From NCBI RefSeq assembly GCF_029382225.1, contig NZ_JARLTC010000007.1, positions 62,001-126,000 of the forward strand: 64,000 bases of DNA, read 5' to 3'. This document shows, piece by piece, positions 26,681-35,585 of this stretch; the stretch's first letter is position 1, and each line of letters starts with the position of its first letter. Source of the stretch: Spongiactinospora sp. TRM90649. Its GTDB lineage: Bacteria; Actinomycetota; Actinomycetes; Streptosporangiales; Streptosporangiaceae. The translations under genes were made by a program, and so were the position numbers. The notes under the pieces are model-generated. The model saw only the letters and a list, made by a program, of their open reading frames with translations. It was not told the origin of the DNA and searched no databases.

Positions 26681-27012
26681 CCCAAGCGATGGAAATATGA
26701 CGGATGACATGGGAGATGCGTAAGGGTGTTTGACCGACCGAATGGGTTCCGGCCTTCTGCCGGGCGGTCGGCGCGCCCGTCCCCGAGCCGGACGGCACGC
26801 CCCGCGCCCCCACCCTCCGCGGCGCCGCCAACCGTCATGCCCGGCTGAACCTCGGCTGGACCCCCTCCCACCCATCGTGGCGCCAGGGCTTCGTTACGCT
26901 CCGTTGATCTTCCGGAGAACTTATAGGACATCCTTACGGTGGAGAGTCGGATTCGGTTGACGCTTCCACAGAGATCCGTGCAGATTGATGACGTCTTCCT
27001 GTGGGGGGCGTC
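26681..27012. other. 332-bp gap upstream of the SARP gene
   Basis: No gene is supported; frames are arginine/proline-rich shadows. It is A+T-richer at both ends. A weak promoter candidate, TTGACG (26957-26962) with CAGATT 18 bp downstream, lies about 25 bp before the start of the SARP gene. Confidence 0.4.
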
Positions 27013-29913
27013 ATGGATTTCGCGATTTTGGGGCCGGTAGAGGTCTGGGCAGACGGAAACCGGCTCTCTTTGGGCGGTCAGAAACAGCGCGCGATGCTGG
27101 TGACTCTGATCAGATACGCCAACCGGCCGGTTTCGGACGACCTGCTGGCGGAGGCGCTGTGGGGCGATTCCCCGCCACGGACGGCGGGGGACAACCTGCG
27201 GCTGTACGCGAGCAGGCTGCGCCGTACCCTCGGCGCGGACCGCATCGTGCGGCGGCACGGCGGCTACCAGCTCACCGTGCGCCCGGAAGAGCTTGACCTG
27301 CACCGGTTCACCACGCTCGCCGACGACGGCGCCGCCGCGTTGCGCAGGGGCGACCACGAGGAGGCCGCCGCCCTGCTGGCGCGGGCCGCGCGGGTGTGGC
27401 GCGGCACGGCCTACGCGGAGCTGGATCCCGGCGAGGAGACGCTGCGGCTGGAGGAGTCCCGGCTCACCACGGTGGAGAACCGCGTCGAGGCCGAGATCGC
27501 GCTAGGCCGGGGCCCCGAACTGGTGGCGGAGCTGGTCGGCGAGGTCGCCGCGCACCCGCTGCGCGAGCGCTTACGCGGCCAGCTCATGCTGACGCTGGCC
27601 CGCACCGGACGGCGGGCCGAGGCGCTCACCCTGTACGCCGACACCCGGCGGATGCTGTCCGCCGAACTGGGCGTCGAGCCGGGGGAGGAACTGCGCGACC
27701 TGCACCTGAGCATCCTGCGCGGCGACGACCTGAGCGGCCGGGAGCCCTCGCCCGCCCAGCTCCCGCTGAACATCCCCGACTTCACCGGCCGCGAGAAGGA
27801 GGTCGGCGAACTGCTCGGACGGCTGGCCGACGACCGCTCGGTGCCCGTCGTGGTGATCTCGGGCATGGGCGGGGTTGGCAAGTCGGCGCTCGCCGTCCAC
27901 GTCGCCCACCGGATGCTGGACGCCTACCCGGACGGCCAGCTCTACGCGAACCTGGGCAGCACCGACCCCGGGTCGGTGCTGAGCGTCTTCCTGGCCGCGC
28001 TGGGCATCGACGGCCGCAGCGTCCCCGAGGACCTCCAGGCGCGGGCCGCGCTGTTCCGCAGCCACCTGTCCCGGCGCAGGGTGCTGATCCTGCTGGACAA
28101 CGTCACCTCGGAGAGCCAGGTGCGATGGCTGCTGCCGGGCAGCCCGACCTGCGCGATGCTGGCCACCAGCCGGGCCCGGCTGTCCGGGCTGGAGGGCGCG
28201 CACCTGGTCGATCTCGACGTGCTGCCGAGACCGGCGGCGATGGAGCTGTTCGCCCGCGTGGTGGGCCGGGAACGCGCGGAGACCGAGCGCCAGGCGGCGG
28301 CCGAGATCATCGACCTGTGCGGCAAGATGCCGCTGGCGGTGCGCATCGCCGGGGCGCGTCTGGTGGCGCGACCAGGGCGTACCGTCGCGTGGCTGGCGCG
28401 CAGGCTGCGGGACGAGCACGGGCGGCTGGACCAGCTCGTCGCGGGCGACCAGGCGGTGCGGGCCAGCCTGTCGCTGAGCTACGTCGGCCTGAGCGAGCCC
28501 GCCCGCCGCGCGTTCCGCCTGCTCGGGCTGCTGGACTGCCCCGACTTCGCCGCCTGGGTGGCCGCCGCGCTCCTCGACCGCACCCTTGAGGAGGGCGAGG
28601 ACCTGATCGACGAGCTGGTGGACGCCCAGTTGCTCGGCGTCTTCGGCGCGGACAGCGCGGGGAACCTGCGGTACCGGTTTCACGACCTGGTCCGCCTGTA
28701 CGCCAGGGAGCACACCTCCCCCGAGGACGGCGTGGCCCTGAGCCGCGCGCTCGGCGGGTGGCTGGCCCTGGCCGAGCGCGCGATGCTCAAGGTTCCGGCG
28801 GCTCCCTACGCGGTCATTCATGGCCCGTCCCCCCGCTGGGAGCCGCCGGAGTCCGTGTTGCGCGAATGCCTGTCCGACCCGGTGGCCTGGTTCGCCGACG
28901 AGCGCCGGGCGCTGATCGCCGCGGTGCGTCAGGCGTGCGCGCACTCCCTCGACGACCTGGCCTGGGACCTGGCCGCCTGCATGGAGCGCTATTTCGACGT
29001 CAAGGGCTTCTTCGACGACTGCCGGGGGGTCAACGAGCTCGCCCTGGAGCTGTGCCGCCGAACCGGCAACCGGCTCGGTGAGGCGGTGATGCTGCGCGGC
29101 CTGCTCGACGTCATGACCTGGATCGGCGCCGGCTACGACGGCGCCGCCATGTACGCACTCAACACCAACGCGCAACTGCTCGTGGAGATGTTCGGCGAGA
29201 TCGGAGAGAAGCGCGGCCTGTCCGACGCGCACGCGATGCGCGCCTGGGGCCTCGCCGCGATGGGCGAGGGCGACGAGGCGCTCGAACACGGCCGTCTCGC
29301 GCTGCGCCTGGCCCGGGAGACCGACCACCTCGGCGGCCAGGCGCGGGCGCACGTCGCCATGGCCGTGGCGTACGGCGAGGCGCGGGTCGAGCAGGCCGTC
29401 CCGCATCTGCGGCACGCCCTGGAGGTGGCCGGCGAGCTGGGCAACCGCCGCCTGGAGGCCACCGCGCTGCAGTTCCTCGGCATCTCGCACACGGTGGCCG
29501 GGCGCTATGAGGAGGCGCAGGAGTGCCTGGCCGGGTCCCTGGAGATCTGCCGCACGTTCTCCGACCCCTCCGCCGAGACGCTGACGCTCACCGTGCTGGC
29601 CCGCTGCTACGCCGCGCAGGGCGACGCGCAGGCCCGCCGTACCGCCGAGACGGCCGAGTCCATGAGCAGGCAGTACAACCTGTCGCACCACCTGGCGGAC
29701 GCCCTGTGCGTGCTGGGCACCCTCGACCTCGCCGAGGGGCGCGTCGCTGCGGCCGTCGGTCATCTGGAGGAGTCCGTCGCGTTGTGGCGGGCCCGGGGGT
29801 GGGCCTCGTACCTGGCCCGCACGCTGCTCCTCCTGGCCGACGCGTACACGGCCAGGGGCGACCTCGGCGCGGGTGACGGGTGCCGCGCCGAGGCCGCCCA
29901 GATCCTGTCCTGA
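27013..29913 (+). CDS. AfsR/SARP-family regulator with NB-ARC ATPase and TPR repeats
   Basis: A 966-residue STAND-type regulator. An OmpR-like winged helix (about 1-95: MDFAILGPVEVWADGNRLSL, SRLRRTLGADRIVRRHGGYQ) and a bacterial transcriptional activation domain (about 97-240: YADTRRMLSAELGVEPGEEL) form the SARP part. An NB-ARC domain follows, with P-loop GMGGVGKSALAVHVA near residue 285 and Walker B VLILLDNV. The last third consists of TPR-like helical repeats (about 690-950). ATG at 27013 is preferred to GTG at 27001 because it begins at the family's usual first residues. Such proteins activate secondary-metabolite or developmental genes, but no biosynthetic cluster is in the window. Confidence 0.93.
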   Translation: MDFAILGPVEVWADGNRLSLGGQKQRAMLVTLIRYANRPVSDDLLAEALWGDSPPRTAGDNLRLYASRLRRTLGADRIVRRHGGYQLTVRPEELDLHRFTTLADDGAAALRRGDHEEAAALLARAARVWRGTAYAELDPGEETLRLEESRLTTVENRVEAEIALGRGPELVAELVGEVAAHPLRERLRGQLMLTLARTGRRAEALTLYADTRRMLSAELGVEPGEELRDLHLSILRGDDLSGREPSPAQLPLNIPDFTGREKEVGELLGRLADDRSVPVVVISGMGGVGKSALAVHVAHRMLDAYPDGQLYANLGSTDPGSVLSVFLAALGIDGRSVPEDLQARAALFRSHLSRRRVLILLDNVTSESQVRWLLPGSPTCAMLATSRARLSGLEGAHLVDLDVLPRPAAMELFARVVGRERAETERQAAAEIIDLCGKMPLAVRIAGARLVARPGRTVAWLARRLRDEHGRLDQLVAGDQAVRASLSLSYVGLSEPARRAFRLLGLLDCPDFAAWVAAALLDRTLEEGEDLIDELVDAQLLGVFGADSAGNLRYRFHDLVRLYAREHTSPEDGVALSRALGGWLALAERAMLKVPAAPYAVIHGPSPRWEPPESVLRECLSDPVAWFADERRALIAAVRQACAHSLDDLAWDLAACMERYFDVKGFFDDCRGVNELALELCRRTGNRLGEAVMLRGLLDVMTWIGAGYDGAAMYALNTNAQLLVEMFGEIGEKRGLSDAHAMRAWGLAAMGEGDEALEHGRLALRLARETDHLGGQARAHVAMAVAYGEARVEQAVPHLRHALEVAGELGNRRLEATALQFLGISHTVAGRYEEAQECLAGSLEICRTFSDPSAETLTLTVLARCYAAQGDAQARRTAETAESMSRQYNLSHHLADALCVLGTLDLAEGRVAAAVGHLEESVALWRARGWASYLARTLLLLADAYTARGDLGAGDGCRAEAAQILS

Positions 29914-30100
29914 TCACGCCATGGACGAATGACACACGCGCGCATCAGGAACGCGGGCGATCCCGAAGGATGGCGGGTCGTGTCTTGGCCGGCCCCCGTG
30001 ACATCGGCCGAGACATCGGGCCGTACTTTCCAGGCGTCTTCCATCGAGATCGACTCCCTGCGGACGAGCGATGGCCCCGCACTTATTCAGCTGCATCGCC

Positions 30101-30117
30101 GTATAGCTTTCGTATAC
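30101..30117. promoter_or_regulatory. inverted repeat upstream of sigma-factor gene
   Basis: GTATA-N7-TATAC, in a locally A+T-rich patch within the 295-bp gap between the SARP gene and the sigma factor gene at 30209. It may be an operator or part of the sigma gene's promoter. The rest of the gap shows no gene. Confidence 0.35.
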
Positions 30118-30208
30118 GCCGCCGGACATGCGGATTCGGGCCCGCTGTAACGGTCGAGAGGCCTTCGTCAAAGGAGGGGGTGTCGGGACGGATGACGAAG
30201 GAGCTCTG

Positions 30209-30775
30209 GTGCAGTTCAAACAGACGGGAACCGCGCCGTTCGGCAGGGATCCCGCGGCCTTCGAGGCCTTCTATGAGCGTCATTTCGATGACGTGACCCG
30301 GTTCCTGGCCAGGCGGGTGATCGACCCCGGCTCGGTGGCCGACCTCACGGCCGAGGTCTTCCTGGCGGTGCTCGACTCGGCGCACACCTACCGGCCTGGC
30401 AAGGGCAGCGAGATCGCCTGGCTGTACGGCGTGGCCCGCAACACCCTGCTCGCCGAGCGGCGCCGCTCGGTCAGGGAGCGGCGTGCCAACGACCGGCTGG
30501 CCGGGCGGCGGCTGCTCGCGGCCGACGACATCGCGCGCCTTGAGGAGCGCATCGACGCCGAGCGCCCCGCGCGCCTGGCGATCGAGCGGATGGCCGAACT
30601 GCCGGAGAAGGACCGGGCCCTGCTCGAACTGGTGGCGATCGACGGCCTCAGCACGGTGGAGGCCGCCGCCGCGCTCGGCATCCGGCAGGGCACCGCCCGG
30701 GTCAGGTTGCACCGGGCCAGACGTTCCATTCAGCGGGTTCCCGGCCTCGTCAACGCGATCGGAGGAACGAAATGA
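30209..30775 (+). CDS. sigma-70 family (ECF-type) RNA polymerase sigma factor
   Basis: A 188-residue sigma factor. Region 2 (about 15-85) has FEAFYERHFDDVTRFLARRV and LTAEVFLAVLDSAHTYRPGK. Region 4 (about 125-180) has LPEKDRALLELVAIDGLSTV and the helix-turn-helix AAAALGIRQGTARVRLHRAR. GTG at 30209 is chosen for its AAGGAG at 5-nt spacing; the open frame extends upstream without family similarity. Its stop overlaps the start of a membrane-anchored protein (ATGA), suggesting a sigma/regulator pair. Confidence 0.88.
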   Translation: MQFKQTGTAPFGRDPAAFEAFYERHFDDVTRFLARRVIDPGSVADLTAEVFLAVLDSAHTYRPGKGSEIAWLYGVARNTLLAERRRSVRERRANDRLAGRRLLAADDIARLEERIDAERPARLAIERMAELPEKDRALLELVAIDGLSTVEAAAALGIRQGTARVRLHRARRSIQRVPGLVNAIGGTK

Positions 30776-31443
30776 CCGGCACGTTCAAGGACAGGCTGCT
30801 CGTGGAGCTGAAGGCGGAGATGATCGAACGCGAGGAGCGCGGCCGCCGGCCGGCCGTCCGGCGGCGGCTCATGTGGGGGGCCGGTGTCGTGGGGGCGGCC
30901 GCGTCGGCGCTGGTCGCCGTGCCGCTGGTGAGCGGCCAGGGGACCCCGGCGTACGCGGTGACCGAACGCCCGGACGGCTCCATCAACCTCACCATCACCG
31001 AGTTCAGGGACGCCGACCAGGTCGAGCGGGACCTCGCCGAGCTGGGCGTGACGGCGGACATCACCTATCTGCCGCTCGGCAAGCGGTGTGACGCCGGCAG
31101 GGCGCGTCCCATCCCCGGGGACATGACCGGCTTCGCCAAGGAGGAGCTTCAGAGCAAGGACCCGGCCGTGCGGGAGCGGATCCGCAAGGCCACGCGAGCG
31201 CAGCCGTCCTATCGGGCCATCCGGCCGGAGGACGGCATCACCATCTACCCCCGGTTCATCGAGCGGGACCAGAAGGTGCTGATCGAGGTCATGGAGAACC
31301 CGGAGCAGGTGAGCCGGGAACGGCCGGGCGTCGCCTGGGCCTTCTCCGGACGGCTGGCCGTCGGCCCGATCGCCCCCTGCCGGGTCGTGGACGACCCGGG
31401 GGCGTTCGAGGTCGGCGACGCCACGCCGCCCCCCGGGAGCTGA
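30772..31443 (+). CDS. membrane-anchored partner of the sigma factor, possible anti-sigma
   Basis: A 223-residue protein with a basic cytoplasmic N-terminus of about 33 residues, one membrane helix (about 34-55) and an extracytoplasmic domain of about 165 residues with two cysteines (GKRCDAGRA and IAPCRVVDD). The short N-terminus lacks a zinc anti-sigma motif, so it is not a standard ZAS anti-sigma factor. The 4-nt overlap with the upstream sigma gene is the main reason to link them. It could be a signal receptor or a non-canonical anti-sigma. Confidence 0.6.
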   Translation: MTGTFKDRLLVELKAEMIEREERGRRPAVRRRLMWGAGVVGAAASALVAVPLVSGQGTPAYAVTERPDGSINLTITEFRDADQVERDLAELGVTADITYLPLGKRCDAGRARPIPGDMTGFAKEELQSKDPAVRERIRKATRAQPSYRAIRPEDGITIYPRFIERDQKVLIEVMENPEQVSRERPGVAWAFSGRLAVGPIAPCRVVDDPGAFEVGDATPPPGS

Positions 31444-31450
31444 CCCTCGG

Positions 31451-32362
31451 TCACCAGCCCAGCTCGTCGCAGCCGGTGTGATCGGCCGGCTCGACCTGCA
31501 GGGTGGCGTGCGCGACGCCGTGGTGCTCGCGCAGCACGTGACGGGCCCGGTCCAGGACGGCGTGGCTGTCGGCGTGGTCGATGGTGACCAGGTGGGCCGT
31601 GGCGACGTTCATGCCGGAGGTCAGGGTCCACAGGTGCAGGTCGTGCACGTCGCGGACGCCCTCGATGGCGGCGAGGTCGCGGGTCACCGCCGCGGCGTCC
31701 ATGCCCTCGGGGACGTGCTGGCCCAGCACGGCGAAGACCTGGCGGCCCAGGGAGACGGCGCGCACGGCGACGAACACGCCGATGCCCAGGGCGATGACGG
31801 TGTCCCAGTACGCCTGGCCGGTGACGGAGATCAGCCAGCCCGCCGCGATGACGCCGACGGATCCGGCGGTGTCGGCCAGCACCTCCAGGTAGGCGCCCTT
31901 GACGTTGAGGCTGTCGGCGGCCCCGGCGCGCAGCAGGGCCAGGGCGACGAGGTTGACGAGCAGGCCGATGGCGCCGACCACGAGCATCGGGCCGGTGGCG
32001 ACCTCGGCGGGCGCGCCGATCCTGCCGATCGCCTCGATGGCCACGTAGAGGGCGACGCCGAGCATCAGCACCACGGCGAGCAGTGAGGCGAACACCTCCG
32101 CGCGGTAGGAGCCGTAGCTGCGGCGGCCGGTGGTGTCGGGGCGGGTCGCGATCCGGGTCGCGACCAGCGCCGCGCCGAGGGTGACCACGTCCGCGGCCAT
32201 GTGACCGGCGTCCGACAGCAGCGCCAGGGAGCCGGAGAGCAGGCCGTAGACCAGCTCGACCACGAAGAACACGGCGATCAGGGCGAACGACACCGCCAGC
32301 CGCCAGCGGTGGCGGCCGGACCCCGAGAGCTGCCCGTGCCCATGGCCGTGTCCGGTGCCCAT
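31451..32362 (-). CDS. cation diffusion facilitator (zinc/cobalt/cadmium efflux), CzcD type
   Basis: A 303-residue CDF transporter exchanging a divalent metal for protons at the plasma membrane. Six helices follow a His-rich N-terminus (GHGHGHG). Transport-site residues are in LLSDAGHMAADVV (helix 2) and YLEVLADTAGSVGV (helix 5, Glu/Asp in place of the more common His/Asp). A C-terminal metal-binding domain of about 90 residues contains VHDLHLWTLTSGMNVATAHL. Its ATG overlaps the ArsR-family repressor stop by one base, so efflux is under metal-responsive control. Confidence 0.93.
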   Translation of the reverse strand: MGTGHGHGHGQLSGSGRHRWRLAVSFALIAVFFVVELVYGLLSGSLALLSDAGHMAADVVTLGAALVATRIATRPDTTGRRSYGSYRAEVFASLLAVVLMLGVALYVAIEAIGRIGAPAEVATGPMLVVGAIGLLVNLVALALLRAGAADSLNVKGAYLEVLADTAGSVGVIAAGWLISVTGQAYWDTVIALGIGVFVAVRAVSLGRQVFAVLGQHVPEGMDAAAVTRDLAAIEGVRDVHDLHLWTLTSGMNVATAHLVTIDHADSHAVLDRARHVLREHHGVAHATLQVEPADHTGCDELGW

Positions 32363-32775
32363 CAGCCCTGCTCGTCCCGTTCGGGGTGGATGGCCTGGGT
32401 GTGCTCTGTGTGGGCGATGGCCAGGTCGAGGAGCATCCGCACGTGCGGGTCCTCAAGGCGGTAATAGGCCATCCGGCCGGAGCGGCGGACCGCGACGATA
32501 CGGTGGGCGCGAAGCAGCCGTAGCGCGTGGGACACGGCCGACTCGCTCTGGCCGGTCACCGCCGCGAGGTCGCACACGCACAGCTCGCCGTCGAGCAGCG
32601 CGACCAGCAGCCGCAGCCGGCCGGGGTCGGACAGCAGGCCGAAGACATCGGCGGTGTCGTCGAGGTCTTCGGGGCCCGGCATCCGCTCCCGGACGGCGGC
32701 GACCCGATGGGCGTCGACGACCCGGACGGCGCAGCCGTCCAGGTTGATCAGTTGCTTATCTGAAGAACTGTTCAT
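32362..32775 (-). CDS. ArsR/SmtB-family metal-sensing repressor
   Basis: A 137-residue repressor that would release DNA on binding metal. The winged helix includes LLSDPGRLRLLVALLDGELC and SESAVSHALRLLRAHRIVAV. The alpha-5 sensor site is complete: Asp109, His111, His122, His125, with the spacing of CzrA/NmtR (Zn/Co/Ni). It also keeps Cys66-x-Cys68 (ELCVCDLA), the alpha-3 motif of ArsR/CadC-type sensors. There is no good ribosome site before the ATG at 32775, so the message may be leaderless. It is co-transcribed with the CDF exporter downstream. Confidence 0.93.
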   Translation of the reverse strand: MNSSSDKQLINLDGCAVRVVDAHRVAAVRERMPGPEDLDDTADVFGLLSDPGRLRLLVALLDGELCVCDLAAVTGQSESAVSHALRLLRAHRIVAVRRSGRMAYYRLEDPHVRMLLDLAIAHTEHTQAIHPERDEQG

Positions 32776-32788
32776 ACAAGAAAGATAA
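32756..32788. promoter_or_regulatory. inverted repeat over the arsR-type start codon, candidate operator
   Basis: TTATCT (32756-32761) and AGATAA (32783-32788) are exact inverted arms 21 bp apart, flanking the start codon at 32775-32773, in an A+T-rich island. ArsR/SmtB proteins typically bind such dyads at their own promoter. This is inferred from position and symmetry only. Confidence 0.4.
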
Positions 32789-32890
32789 CCGGCGGGGGGT
32801 GCACCCTGTCAATCGACGCCCCGGCCGGCCGGCCTACTGGCACGTCGTGGCGGAGGACACCCACGACTGAACGGTGGGCAGGATGGCGGT

Positions 32891-33373
32891 GTGAGAGTCG
32901 TCGTGTTGTCCGATACGCATGCGCCGAGGCGGTGGAAGGGGTGTCCGCCGCGGGTGGCGGAGGAGTTGGTGGGGGCGGACGTGATCCTGCACGCGGGGGA
33001 CGTGTGCGTGCCGTCGGTGCTTTCCGAGCTGGCCGTGTACGCGCCGGTGCATGTGGTCAAGGGGAACAACGACGGGCCCGATGTCGAGGCGCCCGAGACG
33101 TTGCTGCTCGACCTGGGCGGGGTGCGGGTGGGGATGATCCACGACAGCGGCCCGGCGCGGGGGCGGACGGCGCGGCTGCGGCGCCGGTTCCCGGACGCGG
33201 ACCTGGTCGTGTTCGGGCATTCGCACATCCCGCTGGACGAATCCGGTGAGGGGCTGCGCGTCTTCAACCCCGGGTCGCCGACCGACCGGCGGCGTCAGCC
33301 GTACGGCACGATCGGGGTCCTCACCATCGAGGACGGCGGGCTGCGCGCGGCCGAGATCGTAAGGGTGACGTGA
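32891..33373 (+). CDS. YfcE/MJ0936-type metallophosphoesterase
   Basis: A 160-residue calcineurin-like phosphodiesterase. The five metal motifs are all present: VVVLSDTHAP (DxH), VILHAGDV (GDxx), VVKGNNDG (GNxD), GMIHDSG (H with Asp in place of Gly) and VVFGHSHIP (GHxH). The C-terminus VFNPGSPTDRRRQPYGTIGV is typical of the YfcE family. GTG at 32891 starts directly at the first strand. It is monocistronic, with a strong terminator 38 nt after its stop. The natural substrate is unknown. Confidence 0.92.
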   Translation: MRVVVLSDTHAPRRWKGCPPRVAEELVGADVILHAGDVCVPSVLSELAVYAPVHVVKGNNDGPDVEAPETLLLDLGGVRVGMIHDSGPARGRTARLRRRFPDADLVVFGHSHIPLDESGEGLRVFNPGSPTDRRRQPYGTIGVLTIEDGGLRAAEIVRVT

Positions 33374-33410
33374 GATGCGGTAAAATGACGCTTTCCCCAG
33401 ACACAAGCGC

Positions 33411-33442
33411 AGGCCGCTGTCCGAGCGATCGGATAGCGGCCT
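33411..33442 (+). terminator. intrinsic terminator with GCGA tetraloop
   Basis: A 14-bp stem (33411-33424 with 33429-33442, one G-T pair) around the stable GCGA tetraloop, with a run of four T at 33442-33445. It lies 38 nt after the phosphoesterase stop and is one of the few hairpins here with a U-tract. Confidence 0.88.
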
Positions 33443-33449
33443 TTTCGCG

Positions 33450-33844
33450 TTTCCCGACGCTCTACGACAAGGAGCCGCTGATGCTCTCCCTCGGCCCCCG
33501 CGAACTGCGGGCCGCGCTGTTCCTGCCGTCCTGGCATCGCGAGGGCGACGCCCCGCTGCCGGTGCTGGTGGACCCCTACGGCGGGCCCGCGCTGCGCAAG
33601 GTCACCGCGGCACGCGCCTGGTGGACCTACGCACGGGCTGGCCGACGACAACGTGGTGGCCGCGCACACCCTGCGGATGTCCGCCGCGCTGCTGGCGGCA
33701 GGCCGCCCGCACGAGGTGCTGCCGCTCCCCCGCGCCACCCACCTGCCCGCCGACGAGTCCGTGGCCGCGAACCTGCTCGTCCACCAGCTCGGCTTCCTCC
33801 GACGGGCCCTCGGCCTGCCCGATCAGGCCCGGAAGGCGGGATAG
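33450..33844 (+). pseudogene. remnant of an S9 (DPP-IV-type) prolyl peptidase
   Basis: The first part reads LSLGPRELRAALFLPSWHRE followed by LPVLVDPYGGP, the entry to the S9 catalytic domain. The frame then shifts near 33620 and continues as HGLADDNVVAAHTLRMSAAL, PHEVLPLPRATHLP and a normal C-terminus ending at 33844. The segment with the catalytic Ser (about 100 residues or more) is missing between them, as are the beta-propeller and all the N-terminal domain. The Asp and His regions survive. It is a non-functional deletion remnant, running tail to tail into the phosphotransferase gene (22-nt overlap). Confidence 0.8.
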
Positions 33845-34887
33845 AACGGCAGCGGATCGACCTGCCAGCCGGTGGTCCCGGCGAGCAGGCCGCGCACCGT
33901 CTCGGCCACGGCGGGCAGGTCGCCGGTCCGCTCCAGCTCGGCGAGCAGCCCGGACCAGCGGTGCCTGAGCAGCTCCCGGACGGTCGGTACCGGCTGCCGG
34001 GTACGGTGCGCGGGCAGGTCGTGCTCCCGCACCCGTTCGAGGAGCGCCACGGTGAGATCGAGGGTCCAGGTGGCGATCGCGTGCCGTACGCCACGGTCCC
34101 ATACGGCGTCGTCGGCCAGGCCGGGGTGGATCCGCACCACCTCGGCCCGGTACGCGGCCTCCGCCTCGGCGGCCACCGTCTCGGGCATGCGGAACACGCA
34201 CCAGCAGGTCGCGAACGGCATGCGGGTGTAGGCCGCGTCCAGGAACGCCGAGTGGAACCCGGCCCACTCGAAGTCGAGCACCCGCAGCCCGGACGGCGTC
34301 AGCAGGTTGTTGTCCGGGCAGATGTCCCCCGGCGAGAACACCGGGAAGCCCTCGGCGTCCGCCGCCAGCGTGGCCAGCTCGCCGGACAGGCCAGGCGGCA
34401 CGTCCGGCAGCAGCTTCGTGATGCCCTTGATCCGGGCGTAGACGGAGGGGCGCGGGCGGCCGTGGCCCGCGAAGCGGGCGGTCATCTCGGCGAACTCGCC
34501 CTGCCGCCCGGCAGTGGCCACCGCGATCTCGCCGTAGGCCCGCGCCCACGTGAGCACGGCGTCGCGGGCCTCGCCGGGGGAGTCGCCGAGCAGCCGGTCG
34601 GCGAGGCTGGGCGCGCCGCCGAGGTCGGACATCACGATCAGCGGCACCGAGGGGTCCACCGCGAGCAGGAGCGGCCCGGGGCCGCCGAGCGTGAGCCCGG
34701 CGGCCTCGGCCGCGAAGCACCCGGCCCCCTCGGGGGTGTCCCGGTATGTCTTGACCACGACGCTTCCCTCACCGGGCACCCGGCAGCGCAGCACCGTGGT
34801 CCGCCGCCCGCCGCCGAGGTCCTCCGGATCGGTCAGTTCTCGCCCGAGCGCCGCCGACGCCGCCGCCACGATCTTCAGCATCCTCAA
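33823..34887 (-). CDS. aminoglycoside phosphotransferase-fold kinase
   Basis: A 354-residue protein of the APH/ChoK kinase-like family. The N-lobe has SVVVKTYRDTPEGAGCFAAE (ATP-binding Lys). The catalytic loop is FSPGDICPDNNLL (Asp and Asn retained, the usual HGD His replaced by Pro-Gly). The metal-binding motif is RVLDFEWAGF. Its substrate is unknown; most chromosomal members phosphorylate small metabolites, and antibiotic resistance should not be assumed. Start ATG at 34887, with another ATG two codons later. It stands alone and converges on a dead peptidase gene. Confidence 0.82.
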   Translation of the reverse strand: MRMLKIVAAASAALGRELTDPEDLGGGRRTTVLRCRVPGEGSVVVKTYRDTPEGAGCFAAEAAGLTLGGPGPLLLAVDPSVPLIVMSDLGGAPSLADRLLGDSPGEARDAVLTWARAYGEIAVATAGRQGEFAEMTARFAGHGRPRPSVYARIKGITKLLPDVPPGLSGELATLAADAEGFPVFSPGDICPDNNLLTPSGLRVLDFEWAGFHSAFLDAAYTRMPFATCWCVFRMPETVAAEAEAAYRAEVVRIHPGLADDAVWDRGVRHAIATWTLDLTVALLERVREHDLPAHRTRQPVPTVRELLRHRWSGLLAELERTGDLPAVAETVRGLLAGTTGWQVDPLPFYPAFRA

Positions 34888-34918
34888 ATGATCGCCGAAC
34901 GGCGGGCGTGATCAAGTC

Positions 34919-35560
34919 TCAGGTGAAGTCGAGGTCGCCCACGCGGGTGCGCTTCAGTTCGAAGAAGTGCGGATATCCGGCCAGCAGGCGGGCGCCGTCG
35001 AAGACGCGGAGGGCGTCCTCGCCACGGGGGATCTTGTTCAGCACCGGGCCGAAGAACGCGACCCCGTCGATGTGGATCGTGGGCGTGCCCACGTCGTCGC
35101 CCACCGCGTCCATTCCCTCGTGGTGGCTCTTGCGCAGCGCCGCGTCGTGGTCGGCCGAGCCGGCGGCCGACGCCAGTTCTGCTGGCAGCCCGGCCTCGGC
35201 CAGCGCCTCGGCGGCGACCTGGTCGAAGTCGGAGTTCCCGCCCTCGTGGATCCGGGTTCCCATGGCCGTGTAGAGGTCGCGCAGCACGCCATCGCCGTGC
35301 GCCTCGGCGGCGGCGGTGAGCACCCGGACCAGTTTCAGCGACCGGTCGACGATCTCGCGGTACTCGTCGGAGAGGTCACGGTTCTCGTTGAGCACGTAGA
35401 GGCTCATCACCCGGAACCGGAGGTCGAGGTCGCGGTGCCGCTCGACCTCCAGGATCCACCGGGAGGAGATCCACGCGAAGGGGCAGGCGGGGTCGAAGTA
35501 GAAGTCGACGGTGGTCCGACCGCCAGCCGCGGTCGATGGGTCGGCAATCGTCATGGACAT
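34919..35560 (-). CDS. DsbA-family mycothiol-dependent reductase (Rv2466c type)
   Basis: A 213-residue thioredoxin-fold protein resembling the mycobacterial mycothiol-dependent nitroreductase/oxidoreductase. The active site is [20 protein letters not shown], with a single cysteine in CPFAW. The DsbA helical insert follows, and [20 protein letters not shown] holds the cis-Pro loop. There is no signal peptide, so it is cytoplasmic. A mycothiol partner fits the actinobacterial setting. Start ATG at 35560, or 35554 two codons in. Confidence 0.88.
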   Translation of the reverse strand: MSMTIADPSTAAGGRTTVDFYFDPACPFAWISSRWILEVERHRDLDLRFRVMSLYVLNENRDLSDEYREIVDRSLKLVRVLTAAAEAHGDGVLRDLYTAMGTRIHEGGNSDFDQVAAEALAEAGLPAELASAAGSADHDAALRKSHHEGMDAVGDDVGTPTIHIDGVAFFGPVLNKIPRGEDALRVFDGARLLAGYPHFFELKRTRVGDLDFT

Positions 35561-35585
35561 ACATTCGCACAGCCCGATTTGATCC

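Noticed and set aside
33361-33450. Possible tRNA or riboswitch near the strong hairpin
   Set aside because: The hairpin is a simple 14-bp stem with tetraloop and U-tract directly after a stop codon; there is no cloverleaf or T-loop sequence.
33823-34887. Antibiotic-resistance aminoglycoside phosphotransferase
   Set aside because: Only the fold is recognisable; the catalytic His is replaced and there is no resistance context, so a specific drug-modifying role is not supported.
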